NCBI RefSeq assembly: GCF_024198175.1
Contig: NZ_JAJVKV010000021.1
Span: 1 to 64,000, forward strand
DNA: 64,000 bases
Reading direction: 5' to 3'
Origin: Pyxidicoccus xibeiensis
GTDB lineage: Bacteria; Myxococcota; Myxococcia; Myxococcales; Myxococcaceae
The notes beneath the pieces were generated by a model. That model was given only the letters and a program-made list of their open reading frames with translations. It was not told the DNA's origin and searched no databases. Each line of letters begins with the position of its first letter. The first letter of the stretch is position 1. Shown here one piece after another: positions 43,362 to 51,117 of this stretch. A program made the translations under genes and the position numbers.

Positions 43362-43862
43362 ATGCAGGCCATGCCCGACAGCCGCGCCCTGCTGCTCCCC
43401 TCTGTCATCCTACTTGCTACGTTCTCGGCCTGCACCAAGACGGGTGGAGTCTCGCTTCGCCCAGACGGCGCCCCGGGCCCGCAGGAGTGTCCGGAAAAGG
43501 CGCTCGAAGTCATGCGCTACCTGAAGCTGCGTGTCGGGGACGCAGCGCTGGTGGAACTGGACGCGAACCAGATGAGGTCACGCCGCATCACCCTCTACGA
43601 TGGCCCGATTGAGAGCGTCCTCATGCGCGAACTGGGCACCCTGGAGGCGACGACCCGCTTGTACGGGCAGGTCTGGACGAGCGGTCCGCAGGTCGTCATC
43701 CGTTACTACGAGGCCCACCCGCCGGACGGTGACCAGATGCCCATCTGCGCGGTGGCACGGCTGAGCGAGGACCAGCTGCGGAAGCGGCCAGAGTCGCTAC
43801 CGGGCACGGCCATCCTCGATGGCTCTCTCGCAGCCGCCGCCGTGGTCAATGCGTTCCGGTGA
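43362..43862 (+). CDS. lipoprotein equal to the sensor domain of the kinase at 25909-27732
   Basis: 166 residues; the ATG lies 2 bases after the DUF2381 stop. Signal peptide with lipobox ATFSAC (Cys24). The mature part reads CPEKALEVMRYLKL, then TRLYGQVWTSGPQVVIRYYE and MPICAVARLSEDQL, and lines up with the C-terminal domain of the transmembrane kinase (CPAAAVEAMDARGL, TRLYGQLWTSGDEVVGRY, FPVCLALGL). Both loci place this domain directly after DUF2381. The stand-alone form keeps the domain outside the cytoplasm by lipidation instead of a transmembrane helix. Confidence 0.75.
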   Translation: MQAMPDSRALLLPSVILLATFSACTKTGGVSLRPDGAPGPQECPEKALEVMRYLKLRVGDAALVELDANQMRSRRITLYDGPIESVLMRELGTLEATTRLYGQVWTSGPQVVIRYYEAHPPDGDQMPICAVARLSEDQLRKRPESLPGTAILDGSLAAAAVVNAFR

Positions 43863-43863
43863 G

Positions 43864-44019
43864 ACAGCCTCCTCCACGCGATACTTCGAGCTGAAGACCG
43901 CCGAGGGGCACTGGAGCGGCACCCTCCGCGCTGAGCGGCGCTGGTCGCTGCCTGGGCTGGAGACCTGCCCAGGCTGCCGCGCGACTTGGGCAGGCATCCT
44001 TGCCTATCTTCGGAGGTGA
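43864..44019 (+). pseudogene. fragment of a double-CXXCG (SitI6-like) immunity gene
   Basis: In frame, TRYFELKTAEGHWSGTLRAE and WSLPGLETCPGCRATWAG match the N-terminus of the SitI6-like protein at 13284-14006 (TRFYWLREDE..., WRLPGVQCHACGVTWGG). The frame then ends at 44017-44019 after about 50 codons, and the second CxxC half is absent. The start codon is lost or displaced (the open frame begins inside the previous gene). It is a relic of a third sit-type locus. Confidence 0.65.
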
Positions 44020-44166
44020 CTCAGCCCACCGGTCCTCCAGGGGTTGCGCGAACTGGTGGAGCAGACCGTAGCGAGCACCGGTATCGCCACCGGCACCAGG
44101 GAGTCGGGGTAGCCTGGGGGACACCGCCCCCGCGGTGTCGTGCCCACCTTCTTTCCGAGGCCCGCC

Positions 44167-45114
44167 ATGTACCGTCTCCTCGTCTCCGCCCTCCTCGCGC
44201 TGTCTCTCGCCGCGTGCTCCGACGACCCACCTCCTCCCGAGCCGACGGACGCGGGCGTGGATGCGGGCGTTCCGGATGACACGGATGCGGGAGCGGACGC
44301 AGGGACGGATGCGGGAACGGACGCCGGAACGGACGGTGGCTCGGGGAGCTCACGCGGCTCCGGGAAGCTGCCGTGTGACAGCACCGGCACGGTGACCGCC
44401 AACAACCAGACCTACACGTTCTGCACCGCGCAGGTGGCGGGCGTCGAGCTGAAGATCGTCGAGCCCCGGGTCGGCATCGTGCCCCAGCCGATGCACCTCG
44501 CCATCTATCTGCACGGCGACGGCGCGCGGGCGCACACGGGCAACACGGCCCCACGCCTCCAGGCGCCGTGGGCCTATGAGCACGACACGCTCTACGTGTC
44601 GGCGCTGGCACCGAACAGGTGCGCGTGGTGGACGAAGCCCTCGCTGACGACGTGCACGGACACCGCGACGGCGGCGGACCGGGACCTGGACGGAGCGAAC
44701 GCACAGGCGCTGGTGCAGGTCATCGATACGCTGCGCAAGCGCTGGGACCTCCGCAACGAGCCCATCTTCTTCGGAGGCTCCTCGGGCGGCTCGGTGTTCC
44801 TCACCGCGAGCTTCCTGCCGAGGTACGGCGACCGCTACCGGGGCGTCTACGCGCTGGGATGCGGCGGCGAGGCGCCGTGGAGCGGCGAGCTGAGCTGGGA
44901 CAGCACGCGGCCCGAGCTGCGCGGCCCGACGAAGCTGTTCTACACCTACGGCGACCAGGACACGTACCTCACGGACATCCAGGCCAGCGTCTCCGCGTAC
45001 CAGGGCTACTCCATCCCGCTGGAGCAGAACGTCGTCGCGGGGGCGGCGCACTGCGCCTTCGACCACATCGGTGGGGTGAAGGACATCTGGGCCGGACAGC
45101 TCGACGCTCCATAG
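44167..45114 (+). CDS. alpha/beta-hydrolase-fold lipoprotein
   Basis: 315 residues from ATG 44167. Lipobox SLAACS, then a long Asp-Ala-Gly linker (AGVDAGVPDDTDAGADAGTD), typical of myxobacterial surface lipoproteins. The enzyme domain shows HLAIYLHGDGA (oxyanion strand), the nucleophile elbow FFGGSSGGSVFL, and a late His in AAHCAFDH, consistent with a serine esterase or depolymerase of the PHB-depolymerase-like type. Probably extracellular; substrate unknown. Single gene. Confidence 0.8.
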   Translation: MYRLLVSALLALSLAACSDDPPPPEPTDAGVDAGVPDDTDAGADAGTDAGTDAGTDGGSGSSRGSGKLPCDSTGTVTANNQTYTFCTAQVAGVELKIVEPRVGIVPQPMHLAIYLHGDGARAHTGNTAPRLQAPWAYEHDTLYVSALAPNRCAWWTKPSLTTCTDTATAADRDLDGANAQALVQVIDTLRKRWDLRNEPIFFGGSSGGSVFLTASFLPRYGDRYRGVYALGCGGEAPWSGELSWDSTRPELRGPTKLFYTYGDQDTYLTDIQASVSAYQGYSIPLEQNVVAGAAHCAFDHIGGVKDIWAGQLDAP

Positions 45115-45132
45115 CCATCCGCGTCAGGTTGA

Positions 45133-45169
45133 CATTCTACCTGTAGCCACGGGATGCTCTGGTAGAATG
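45133..45169 (+). promoter_or_regulatory. inverted-repeat operator over the PadR gene start
   Basis: CATTCTACC (45133-45141) and GGTAGAATG (45161-45169) are perfect 9-bp inverted arms 19 bp apart; the right arm includes the ATG at 45167. A TTGACA hexamer (45129-45134) overlaps the left arm. The arrangement suits autorepression by the PadR protein. Confidence 0.55.
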
Positions 45170-45532
45170 CCTACTCAAGACGCCCAACCGACCCGCGGCC
45201 AGCTGCTTCAGGGCACGCTCGATCTGCTCGTCCTCCGCATCCTCGCGCTCGGCTCGCACCACGGGCACGGCATCGCCATGGCCATCCAGGCGAGGTCGGG
45301 CAACGAGCTCCTCGTCGACCACGGCTCGCTGTACCCCGCGCTGCAGCGCCTGGAGAGCCGCAAGTGGATCCGCGGTGAGTGGGGCGTCTCCGAGAACGGC
45401 CGGCGCGCGCGCTTCTACTCGCTCACGGCCGCGGGCCGTAACCAGTTCGCCATCGAGACCGGGCGCTGGAACCGGCTGGTGGAGTCCATCGCCCGGGTCA
45501 TGTCGCCAGGCCCCACGCCGGAGGGCGCGTGA
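45167..45532 (+). CDS. PadR-family transcriptional regulator
   Basis: 121 residues: LLQGTLDLLVLRILALG, HGHGIAMAIQARSGNELLVD and HGSLYPALQRLESRKWIRGE are the defining winged-helix motifs of the ADOP-associated PadR group. Its end overlaps the permease start by 4 bases (ATGA), so both are one operon. The likely role is repression of the operon until an inducer is bound. A perfect inverted repeat spans its own start codon. Confidence 0.92.
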   Translation: MPTQDAQPTRGQLLQGTLDLLVLRILALGSHHGHGIAMAIQARSGNELLVDHGSLYPALQRLESRKWIRGEWGVSENGRRARFYSLTAAGRNQFAIETGRWNRLVESIARVMSPGPTPEGA

Positions 45533-48141
45533 TGTTCGGACGCCGGTCGCAGGAAGACTTTGACGCGGAGGTCCGCGCCCACCTCGAGCTGGAGACGGAG
45601 CGGCTGCGGGCGCAGGGCCTGTCGCCCGCGGAGGCCGAGCGGGTCGCCCGGCGCAACTTCGGCAACGTCGCCGCCGCGGGGGACCGGTTCCGCGACGTGC
45701 AGCCGTTCGCGTGGGCGGAGGGCTTCGGCCGGGACCTGCGCCACGCGTGGCGGGCGCTGCTGCGCACGCCGGGCTTCCTCATCACCACGGTCAGCACCCT
45801 CGCCCTGGCGATCGGCGCGGTCGCGGGGATGTTCAGCGTCGTCAACGCCGTCCTGGTGCAGCCCCTCCCGTTCCCGGAGCCGGAGCGGCTGGTCGCCCTG
45901 ACCGGCACGGCCCCGGGGTCGGACCAGCCGGAGCGCTTCGACCTCGGGGCCGACTTCTACCTGCAATACAAAGAGCATTCGAAGCTGCTCGACGGCATCA
46001 CCCAGCTCGACTCGGGGACCGCGACGCTGCGCGTGGACACGCGAGTCGAGCGCGTGCGGATGGCATGGCCGACCTACGACCTGTACTCCACGCTCGGCGT
46101 GCGCCCCCAGCTCGGGCGCCTCCCTGTCCCGGAGGATGGAGAAGGCGTCGTCGTCATCAGCGACCAGCTGTGGACGAGCTGGTTCGGGCGCGACCCCTCC
46201 GTCATCGGGAGGTCGTACTTCGTCTCGGACGACATGAAGCAGGTCGTCGGCGTCATGCCCCCGGAGTTCCGCTTCCCGAACGACGAGACGGTGCTGTGGA
46301 TCGCCAACCCCATGCGGCTCGAGCAGGTCCGTCCCGGCCAGCTCGGCGCCCTCACCGTGGCGCGCATGAAGCCGGGCGTGACGCTCGAGCAGCTCGACCA
46401 GGAGCTGACGGCGCTCTCCAAGGAGCTGCCGGCCCGCTTCGGCGGCCCGCCGAGCTACGCCCGCCTCATCGAGAGTCACCGGGCGGTGGCGGTGCCGCTG
46501 CTCGACCGGATGGTGGGCAGCACCGCCCGCACCTCGCTCTGGCTCCTGCTGGGTGCCGTGTCCCTCGCCCTCCTCATCGCATGCGCGAACGTCACCAACC
46601 TGTTTCTCGTCCGCGCCGAGGGCCGCGTCTCCGACCTGGCCGTGCGCCGGGCCCTGGGGGCGGCGCCGGCACAGCTGGTGCGGTCCCAGCTGGCCGAGGC
46701 ACTCTTGGTGGCGGTGCCCGCGGGCCTGCTGGCCATCTGCCTCAGCGCAGTGACGCTGCCGCTCTTCGTGGCCGCTGCGCCGCAGGGCCTTCCGCGGCTC
46801 GGCGCCGCGGGACTTGACCTGGCGACGGTCGCGACCACGTTCGGGCTCGTCCTGCTCTGCGCGCTCGTCTGCGGCGCCGCCCCCGCGCTGCGCGCCGCGT
46901 CCGCGAACCTCCACAGCATGCGCGACGGCGGTCGCGCAGCGACGGCGCAGCGACACGGGTTCCGCAATGGGCTCGTGATCGGGCAGACCGCACTCGCGCT
47001 GGTGCTGCTCATCGGCGCCGCGCTGCTGCTGCAGAGCTTCAATCGCCTGCGCAACGTGGACCCGGGCTACGACACCGACGGCCTCTACACCTTCCAGTTC
47101 GCGCCCGAGCAGCCGCACCTCACCGACGGGCCGTCCTGGGGCCGGATGCACGCCGCGTTCATGGAACGGCTACGGACGATGCCCGGCGTCACCGCGGTCG
47201 GGGTCGTCAACAACATCCCGCTCGACGAGGCGACCTCGACGGCGCGCTTCCGCACCGACACGATGGCCGAGGACGACAGCGGCACCCTGCTCGCCCGCAA
47301 CTTCACCGGGGGCGACTATTTCCGCGCGATGGGGATCGACCTGCTGCAGGGGCGTGCGTTCACGAGCGACGAGGCGTTCACGCCGAACAGCAACGTGGTC
47401 GTCAGCTGGTCTGCGGCGCAGCAGCTCTGGCCCCGCGAGAGCCCGCTGGGCCAGAGCCTGCGCCACGTCCTCGGCGACAACACCGTGCTGCCCTTCACCG
47501 TGGTGGGCGTGGTGGAGGACGTGAAGCAGGACGACTGGCGCGAGGCCGGAGAGGCGGTCGTCTACTTCCCGCTGACCGGGCCCACCCCGACATCGTGGAG
47601 GCTGAGCTCGCCCGCGTACGTCATCAAGTCGCCGCGCGCGGACTCGCTGCAGGGCGAGGTGCGCGAGCACGTACGCCAGGTCGCCCCCGAGGCCCCCGTC
47701 TACCGCGAGTACACGATGGAGTTCCTGGCGCGGAGGTCGACCGTGGAGCTGTCCTTCACGATGCTCACGTTCGCCGTGGTGTCCGGACTGACGCTGCTGC
47801 TCGCCGCGGTCGGGCTCTACGGGGTGCTGTCGTCCGTCGTCTCCGCGCGGACGCGGGAGATCGGCGTGCGGATGGCGCTCGGGGCGACCCCCGGGGCGGT
47901 GCGGCGGCAGGTGGTGTCACAGGGCACGAGGGTCGTCGTCATCGGTGTGGCCATCGGCGTCGCAGCCGCCTTTGCCTCCACCCGCTACCTGGGCGCGCTG
48001 CTCTACGAGGTCAAGGCGACCGAGCCGGCGCTCTTCCTCCTGACGTCGGGCTTCATGGTCGTCCTCGGAGTCCTGGCGAGCTACATGCCCGCGCGGCGCG
48101 CCAGCAGTGTCGACCCGGTGGTGTCGCTGCGGAGCGAGTGA
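45529..48141 (+). CDS. ADOP-family ABC transporter permease (MacB/FtsX-like)
   Basis: 870 residues, the normal length. An N-terminal soluble segment of the ADOP type (FDAEVRAHLELETERLRAQG) precedes the first helix (about 80-105), a MacB periplasmic domain (about 110-320), three helices (about 330-440), a second periplasmic domain and three C-terminal helices, ending YMPARRASSVDPVVSLRSE. No ATPase gene is next to it, which is typical of these orphan permeases. Coupled to the PadR regulator. A decayed tail of a paralogue lies at 13040-13158. Confidence 0.93.
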   Translation: MMFGRRSQEDFDAEVRAHLELETERLRAQGLSPAEAERVARRNFGNVAAAGDRFRDVQPFAWAEGFGRDLRHAWRALLRTPGFLITTVSTLALAIGAVAGMFSVVNAVLVQPLPFPEPERLVALTGTAPGSDQPERFDLGADFYLQYKEHSKLLDGITQLDSGTATLRVDTRVERVRMAWPTYDLYSTLGVRPQLGRLPVPEDGEGVVVISDQLWTSWFGRDPSVIGRSYFVSDDMKQVVGVMPPEFRFPNDETVLWIANPMRLEQVRPGQLGALTVARMKPGVTLEQLDQELTALSKELPARFGGPPSYARLIESHRAVAVPLLDRMVGSTARTSLWLLLGAVSLALLIACANVTNLFLVRAEGRVSDLAVRRALGAAPAQLVRSQLAEALLVAVPAGLLAICLSAVTLPLFVAAAPQGLPRLGAAGLDLATVATTFGLVLLCALVCGAAPALRAASANLHSMRDGGRAATAQRHGFRNGLVIGQTALALVLLIGAALLLQSFNRLRNVDPGYDTDGLYTFQFAPEQPHLTDGPSWGRMHAAFMERLRTMPGVTAVGVVNNIPLDEATSTARFRTDTMAEDDSGTLLARNFTGGDYFRAMGIDLLQGRAFTSDEAFTPNSNVVVSWSAAQQLWPRESPLGQSLRHVLGDNTVLPFTVVGVVEDVKQDDWREAGEAVVYFPLTGPTPTSWRLSSPAYVIKSPRADSLQGEVREHVRQVAPEAPVYREYTMEFLARRSTVELSFTMLTFAVVSGLTLLLAAVGLYGVLSSVVSARTREIGVRMALGATPGAVRRQVVSQGTRVVVIGVAIGVAAAFASTRYLGALLYEVKATEPALFLLTSGFMVVLGVLASYMPARRASSVDPVVSLRSE

Positions 48142-48290
48142 GCGAGCCGGGGCGCTGCGCTCCCTACGGAGGCGCGGGCGGACACCTCCCGGCCGTGGGA
48201 GGCGCCGTGCTACCGTCGGCGCCGCACTCGATTCCCACACCCTGGAAGCGGGCGGCCGGACACGGCTCGCGGGACCCGCGCCCCCACACC

Positions 48291-50906
48291 ATGAAGAACG
48301 TCGAGGACGTCTACCGTTTCACCGCCTCGCAGCGCGAGCTGCTGTCCCAGCCGCGGCCCGAGACCCGCCTGGAGCACCTCCACGCGCCCTTCCGCGGCGC
48401 CGTGGACGAGCCCGCCCTCGAGAATGCCCTCCGCGAGCTGGCCCGCCGGCACACCGCCCTGCGCACCGCCTTCTTCATGCAGGGCCTCGCCGAGCCCATG
48501 CAGGTCATCCGGGAGAAGGTCGCTCCCACCCTGGAGCGCGTGGACGCCACGGCCCTCCCGGAGGGCGGACTGGACGCATGGCTGGCTGCTGACCTCCAGC
48601 GCGGAATGAATCTCACCGCCGCGCCGCTGGTGCGGCTGTCGCTGCTGCGCACCGGGCCGGACGCAGGAGTGCTCGTCCTCGGGTATCACGCCGCGGTGCT
48701 CGACGCGGGCTCGGCTCGGCTGTGCCTGGAAGAGCTGCTGCGCCTCTACAAGACCCTGCGCGAGCAGGGGGACGCCGGCCTGGAGAAGGCCCGCCCCTTC
48801 CGTGAGTACCTGTCGTGGACGGAGCAGCAGGGCGCCGCCGAGGTGGAGACGCGCTGGCGAGAGCTGCTGCGCGACGCCCGGCCGACGCTGCTTCCCGAGC
48901 TGTCCTCCGGAAGTGACGCCACGGCCGCGCATCGGGTACAGCAGCAACTGCTGTCGCCCACGGACACGGGCAACGTGCAGGCCTTCCTGCGCAAGCACAA
49001 GCTGGAGCTGGGCACGCTCGTCCAGGCCGCGTGGGCCCTGCTGCTGCGCCACCTCACCGGCAGCACCGACGTGGTGTTCGGCGCCCAGGTGCCGGGCCGA
49101 CCTGCCCCGCTGTTCCAGGGCCGGCCCCTGCTGGGACACTTCGCGCACGTGCTGCCGCGACGCCTGCCCCTCCCCGCGGATGGCAGCCCCCTGCGCTGGC
49201 TGCGCGGGCTCCAGGCCGAGCTGACCGGGGCGCAGCGCCACGAGCACGTCTCCACCGCGCAGGTGCGCCAGTGGCTCGGCCTGCCGGAGGACGCGCCCCT
49301 CTTCCAGAGCGTCGTGGCCGTCTGGGAGGCGCCGGAGGAGGACTCGCTCAAGCCCCTGGCCCGGAGCCTGGGCCTCCAGGGCTTCACACGCTCGGCCCCG
49401 TCACCGTCCTTCCCGCTGTACGTGGAGGCCGTTCCCGGCCCCCGGCTGGCGCTGCGCCTGCACCATGACTCGCACCGCTTCGCGCCCCTGGACGTCATCC
49501 GCCTGTCGGGCCAGCTCGCGGCCCTGCTGGAGACGCTCGTCTCCCAGCCGGACCGCGACGTGTCCTCGCTGGGCGACGTGGTGGACGCAGCGGGCCGGGC
49601 CGCCGGAGAGGGCTCGTGGGGCACCGTCACCGCCGGCACCACGCCCGCGCCCGAGGAACTGCGCGCCCTGCTGGCCCAGCACCCCGAGGTACGCGCCGTC
49701 GCCGTGCGCGCCGAGGGCAATGCCCTGGTGGCCCATGTGGTGCCCGCCCACCGCAGGACGAAGAAGCTGGACTTCGGCCTGTTCTTCTTCGCGGACGAGG
49801 ACTCCGGCGCCGGGGACAAGTACCACCTGCTGCTGGAGGCGGCGAAGTTCGCGGACCAGCACGGCTTCACCTCCGTCTCCACCCCGGAGCGCCACTTCCA
49901 CGAGCACGGCGGCATCTACCCCAACCCCGCCATGCTCGCGTCCGCGCTGGCCACCATCACCCGCAACGTGAGCCTGCGCGCCGGCAGCGTCGTGCTCCCC
50001 CTCCAGAGCCCGTTCCGCGTCGCGGAGGAGTGGTCCATCGTCGACAACCTCTCCAAAGGCCGCGCCGGCATCTCCATCGCCTCCGGCTGGGTGCCCAACG
50101 ACTTCGCCTTCTTCCCGGAGAACTTCGCGCGCAAGCGCGACGTCATGTGGGAGAACCTCGAGCAGGTGGAGCGGCTGTGGCGCGGTGAGGCCGTGACGAC
50201 GAAGGACGGCGTGGGCAAGGAAGTGCAGCTGCGCGTCTTCCCCCGCCCCATCCAGCCCCGCCTGCCCACCTGGGTGACGTGCGCCACGGACCCCGCCCTC
50301 TTCGAGCGCACCGGCGCGGGCGGCTACAACGTCCTCACCTCGCTGCTCGGGCAGCCCCTCGAGGAGGCGCTGGAGAAGCTCGGCCTCTACCACGCGGCCG
50401 CGGACAAGGCCGGGCGGGCCCGGGACTCGCGCATCGCCACGCTGATGATGCACACCTTCGTCGGGCGTGACGCGGACGAGGTGCTCGACAAGGTCCGCGC
50501 GCCCCTCACCGCGTACCTGCGCGCGCACGTGGCGCTGATGCAGACGCTGGTGAAGAGCCTGGACCTCCAGGTGGACATCAACGAGCCGAAGTGGGCGGAC
50601 TACCTCGCCTCCTATGCCTTCGAGCGCTACTACCGCTCTGGCGCGCTGATCGGCACCGTGACGTCCTGCCTCCCCATGGTGGACCGGCTCATGGCCGGCG
50701 ACGTGGACGAGGTGGCGTGCCTCATCGACTTCGGCGTGGACACCGACTCCGTGCTGGACAGCCTCACCCACCTGGCCGACCTCAAGCGCCTGGCCCAGGA
50801 TGACGCGCTGCGCATGGGGCGCGTCCTGTCCGAGTACCTGGAGGAACGAGTGGTAGGATATCGCCCCACCCTCGACATCCGCCTCGTCGACTCCCTACCG
50901 GAGTGA
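48291..50906 (+). CDS. degenerate C domain fused to luciferase-like (MupA-type) FMN monooxygenase
   Basis: 871 residues from ATG 48291. Residues about 1-450 have the condensation-domain fold (FTASQRELLSQPRPETRLEH, LRRTxF-like region, FQSVVAVWEAP), but the HHxxxDG motif is YHAAVLDAG (near 132), so condensation is unlikely; it may dock onto a carrier. Residues about 490-860 form a bacterial luciferase-like monooxygenase of the MupA/Atu3671 class (KLDFGLFFFADEDSG, STPERHFHEHGGIYPNP, GSVVLPLQSPFRVAEEWSIV). Such enzymes oxidise carrier-bound substrates in NRPS/PKS lines. There is no carrier domain of its own. First gene of the second cluster. Confidence 0.88.
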   Translation: MKNVEDVYRFTASQRELLSQPRPETRLEHLHAPFRGAVDEPALENALRELARRHTALRTAFFMQGLAEPMQVIREKVAPTLERVDATALPEGGLDAWLAADLQRGMNLTAAPLVRLSLLRTGPDAGVLVLGYHAAVLDAGSARLCLEELLRLYKTLREQGDAGLEKARPFREYLSWTEQQGAAEVETRWRELLRDARPTLLPELSSGSDATAAHRVQQQLLSPTDTGNVQAFLRKHKLELGTLVQAAWALLLRHLTGSTDVVFGAQVPGRPAPLFQGRPLLGHFAHVLPRRLPLPADGSPLRWLRGLQAELTGAQRHEHVSTAQVRQWLGLPEDAPLFQSVVAVWEAPEEDSLKPLARSLGLQGFTRSAPSPSFPLYVEAVPGPRLALRLHHDSHRFAPLDVIRLSGQLAALLETLVSQPDRDVSSLGDVVDAAGRAAGEGSWGTVTAGTTPAPEELRALLAQHPEVRAVAVRAEGNALVAHVVPAHRRTKKLDFGLFFFADEDSGAGDKYHLLLEAAKFADQHGFTSVSTPERHFHEHGGIYPNPAMLASALATITRNVSLRAGSVVLPLQSPFRVAEEWSIVDNLSKGRAGISIASGWVPNDFAFFPENFARKRDVMWENLEQVERLWRGEAVTTKDGVGKEVQLRVFPRPIQPRLPTWVTCATDPALFERTGAGGYNVLTSLLGQPLEEALEKLGLYHAAADKAGRARDSRIATLMMHTFVGRDADEVLDKVRAPLTAYLRAHVALMQTLVKSLDLQVDINEPKWADYLASYAFERYYRSGALIGTVTSCLPMVDRLMAGDVDEVACLIDFGVDTDSVLDSLTHLADLKRLAQDDALRMGRVLSEYLEERVVGYRPTLDIRLVDSLPE

Positions 50907-50926
50907 TTTCGCGCTGGCGTGCGTTG

Positions 50927-50960
50927 CTCCTGGCGAAAATCCCGCCAGCCAGGAGATTTC
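50927..50960 (+). terminator. hairpin between monooxygenase and FAAL genes
   Basis: Perfect 8-bp stem CTCCTGGC / GCCAGGAG with a 13-nt loop, 21 bases after the stop, followed by ATTTC. It may end or attenuate transcription, implying a separate promoter within the 210-bp gap for the FAAL operon; no clear promoter hexamers were found. Confidence 0.45.
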
Positions 50961-51117
50961 CGCATCCATCGACATGTGACAGCCCGGCGTGTTAGCCAGT
51001 TTGCGCTCGAATGTAGTGCTCCATCACCATGGGTCACGGGTGACCATGAGCCGCATGGGTAGATGGAGACCCACCAGACCGTGAGGTGGGTTGTCGCGGG
51101 TGGCGGGAGCGGAACGA

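Noticed and set aside
47595-48290. Extension of the C*-monooxygenase frame upstream to 47595
   Set aside because: It overlaps the 3' part of the ADOP permease in another frame and shows no domain; ATG 48291 begins at the expected start of the C-like domain.
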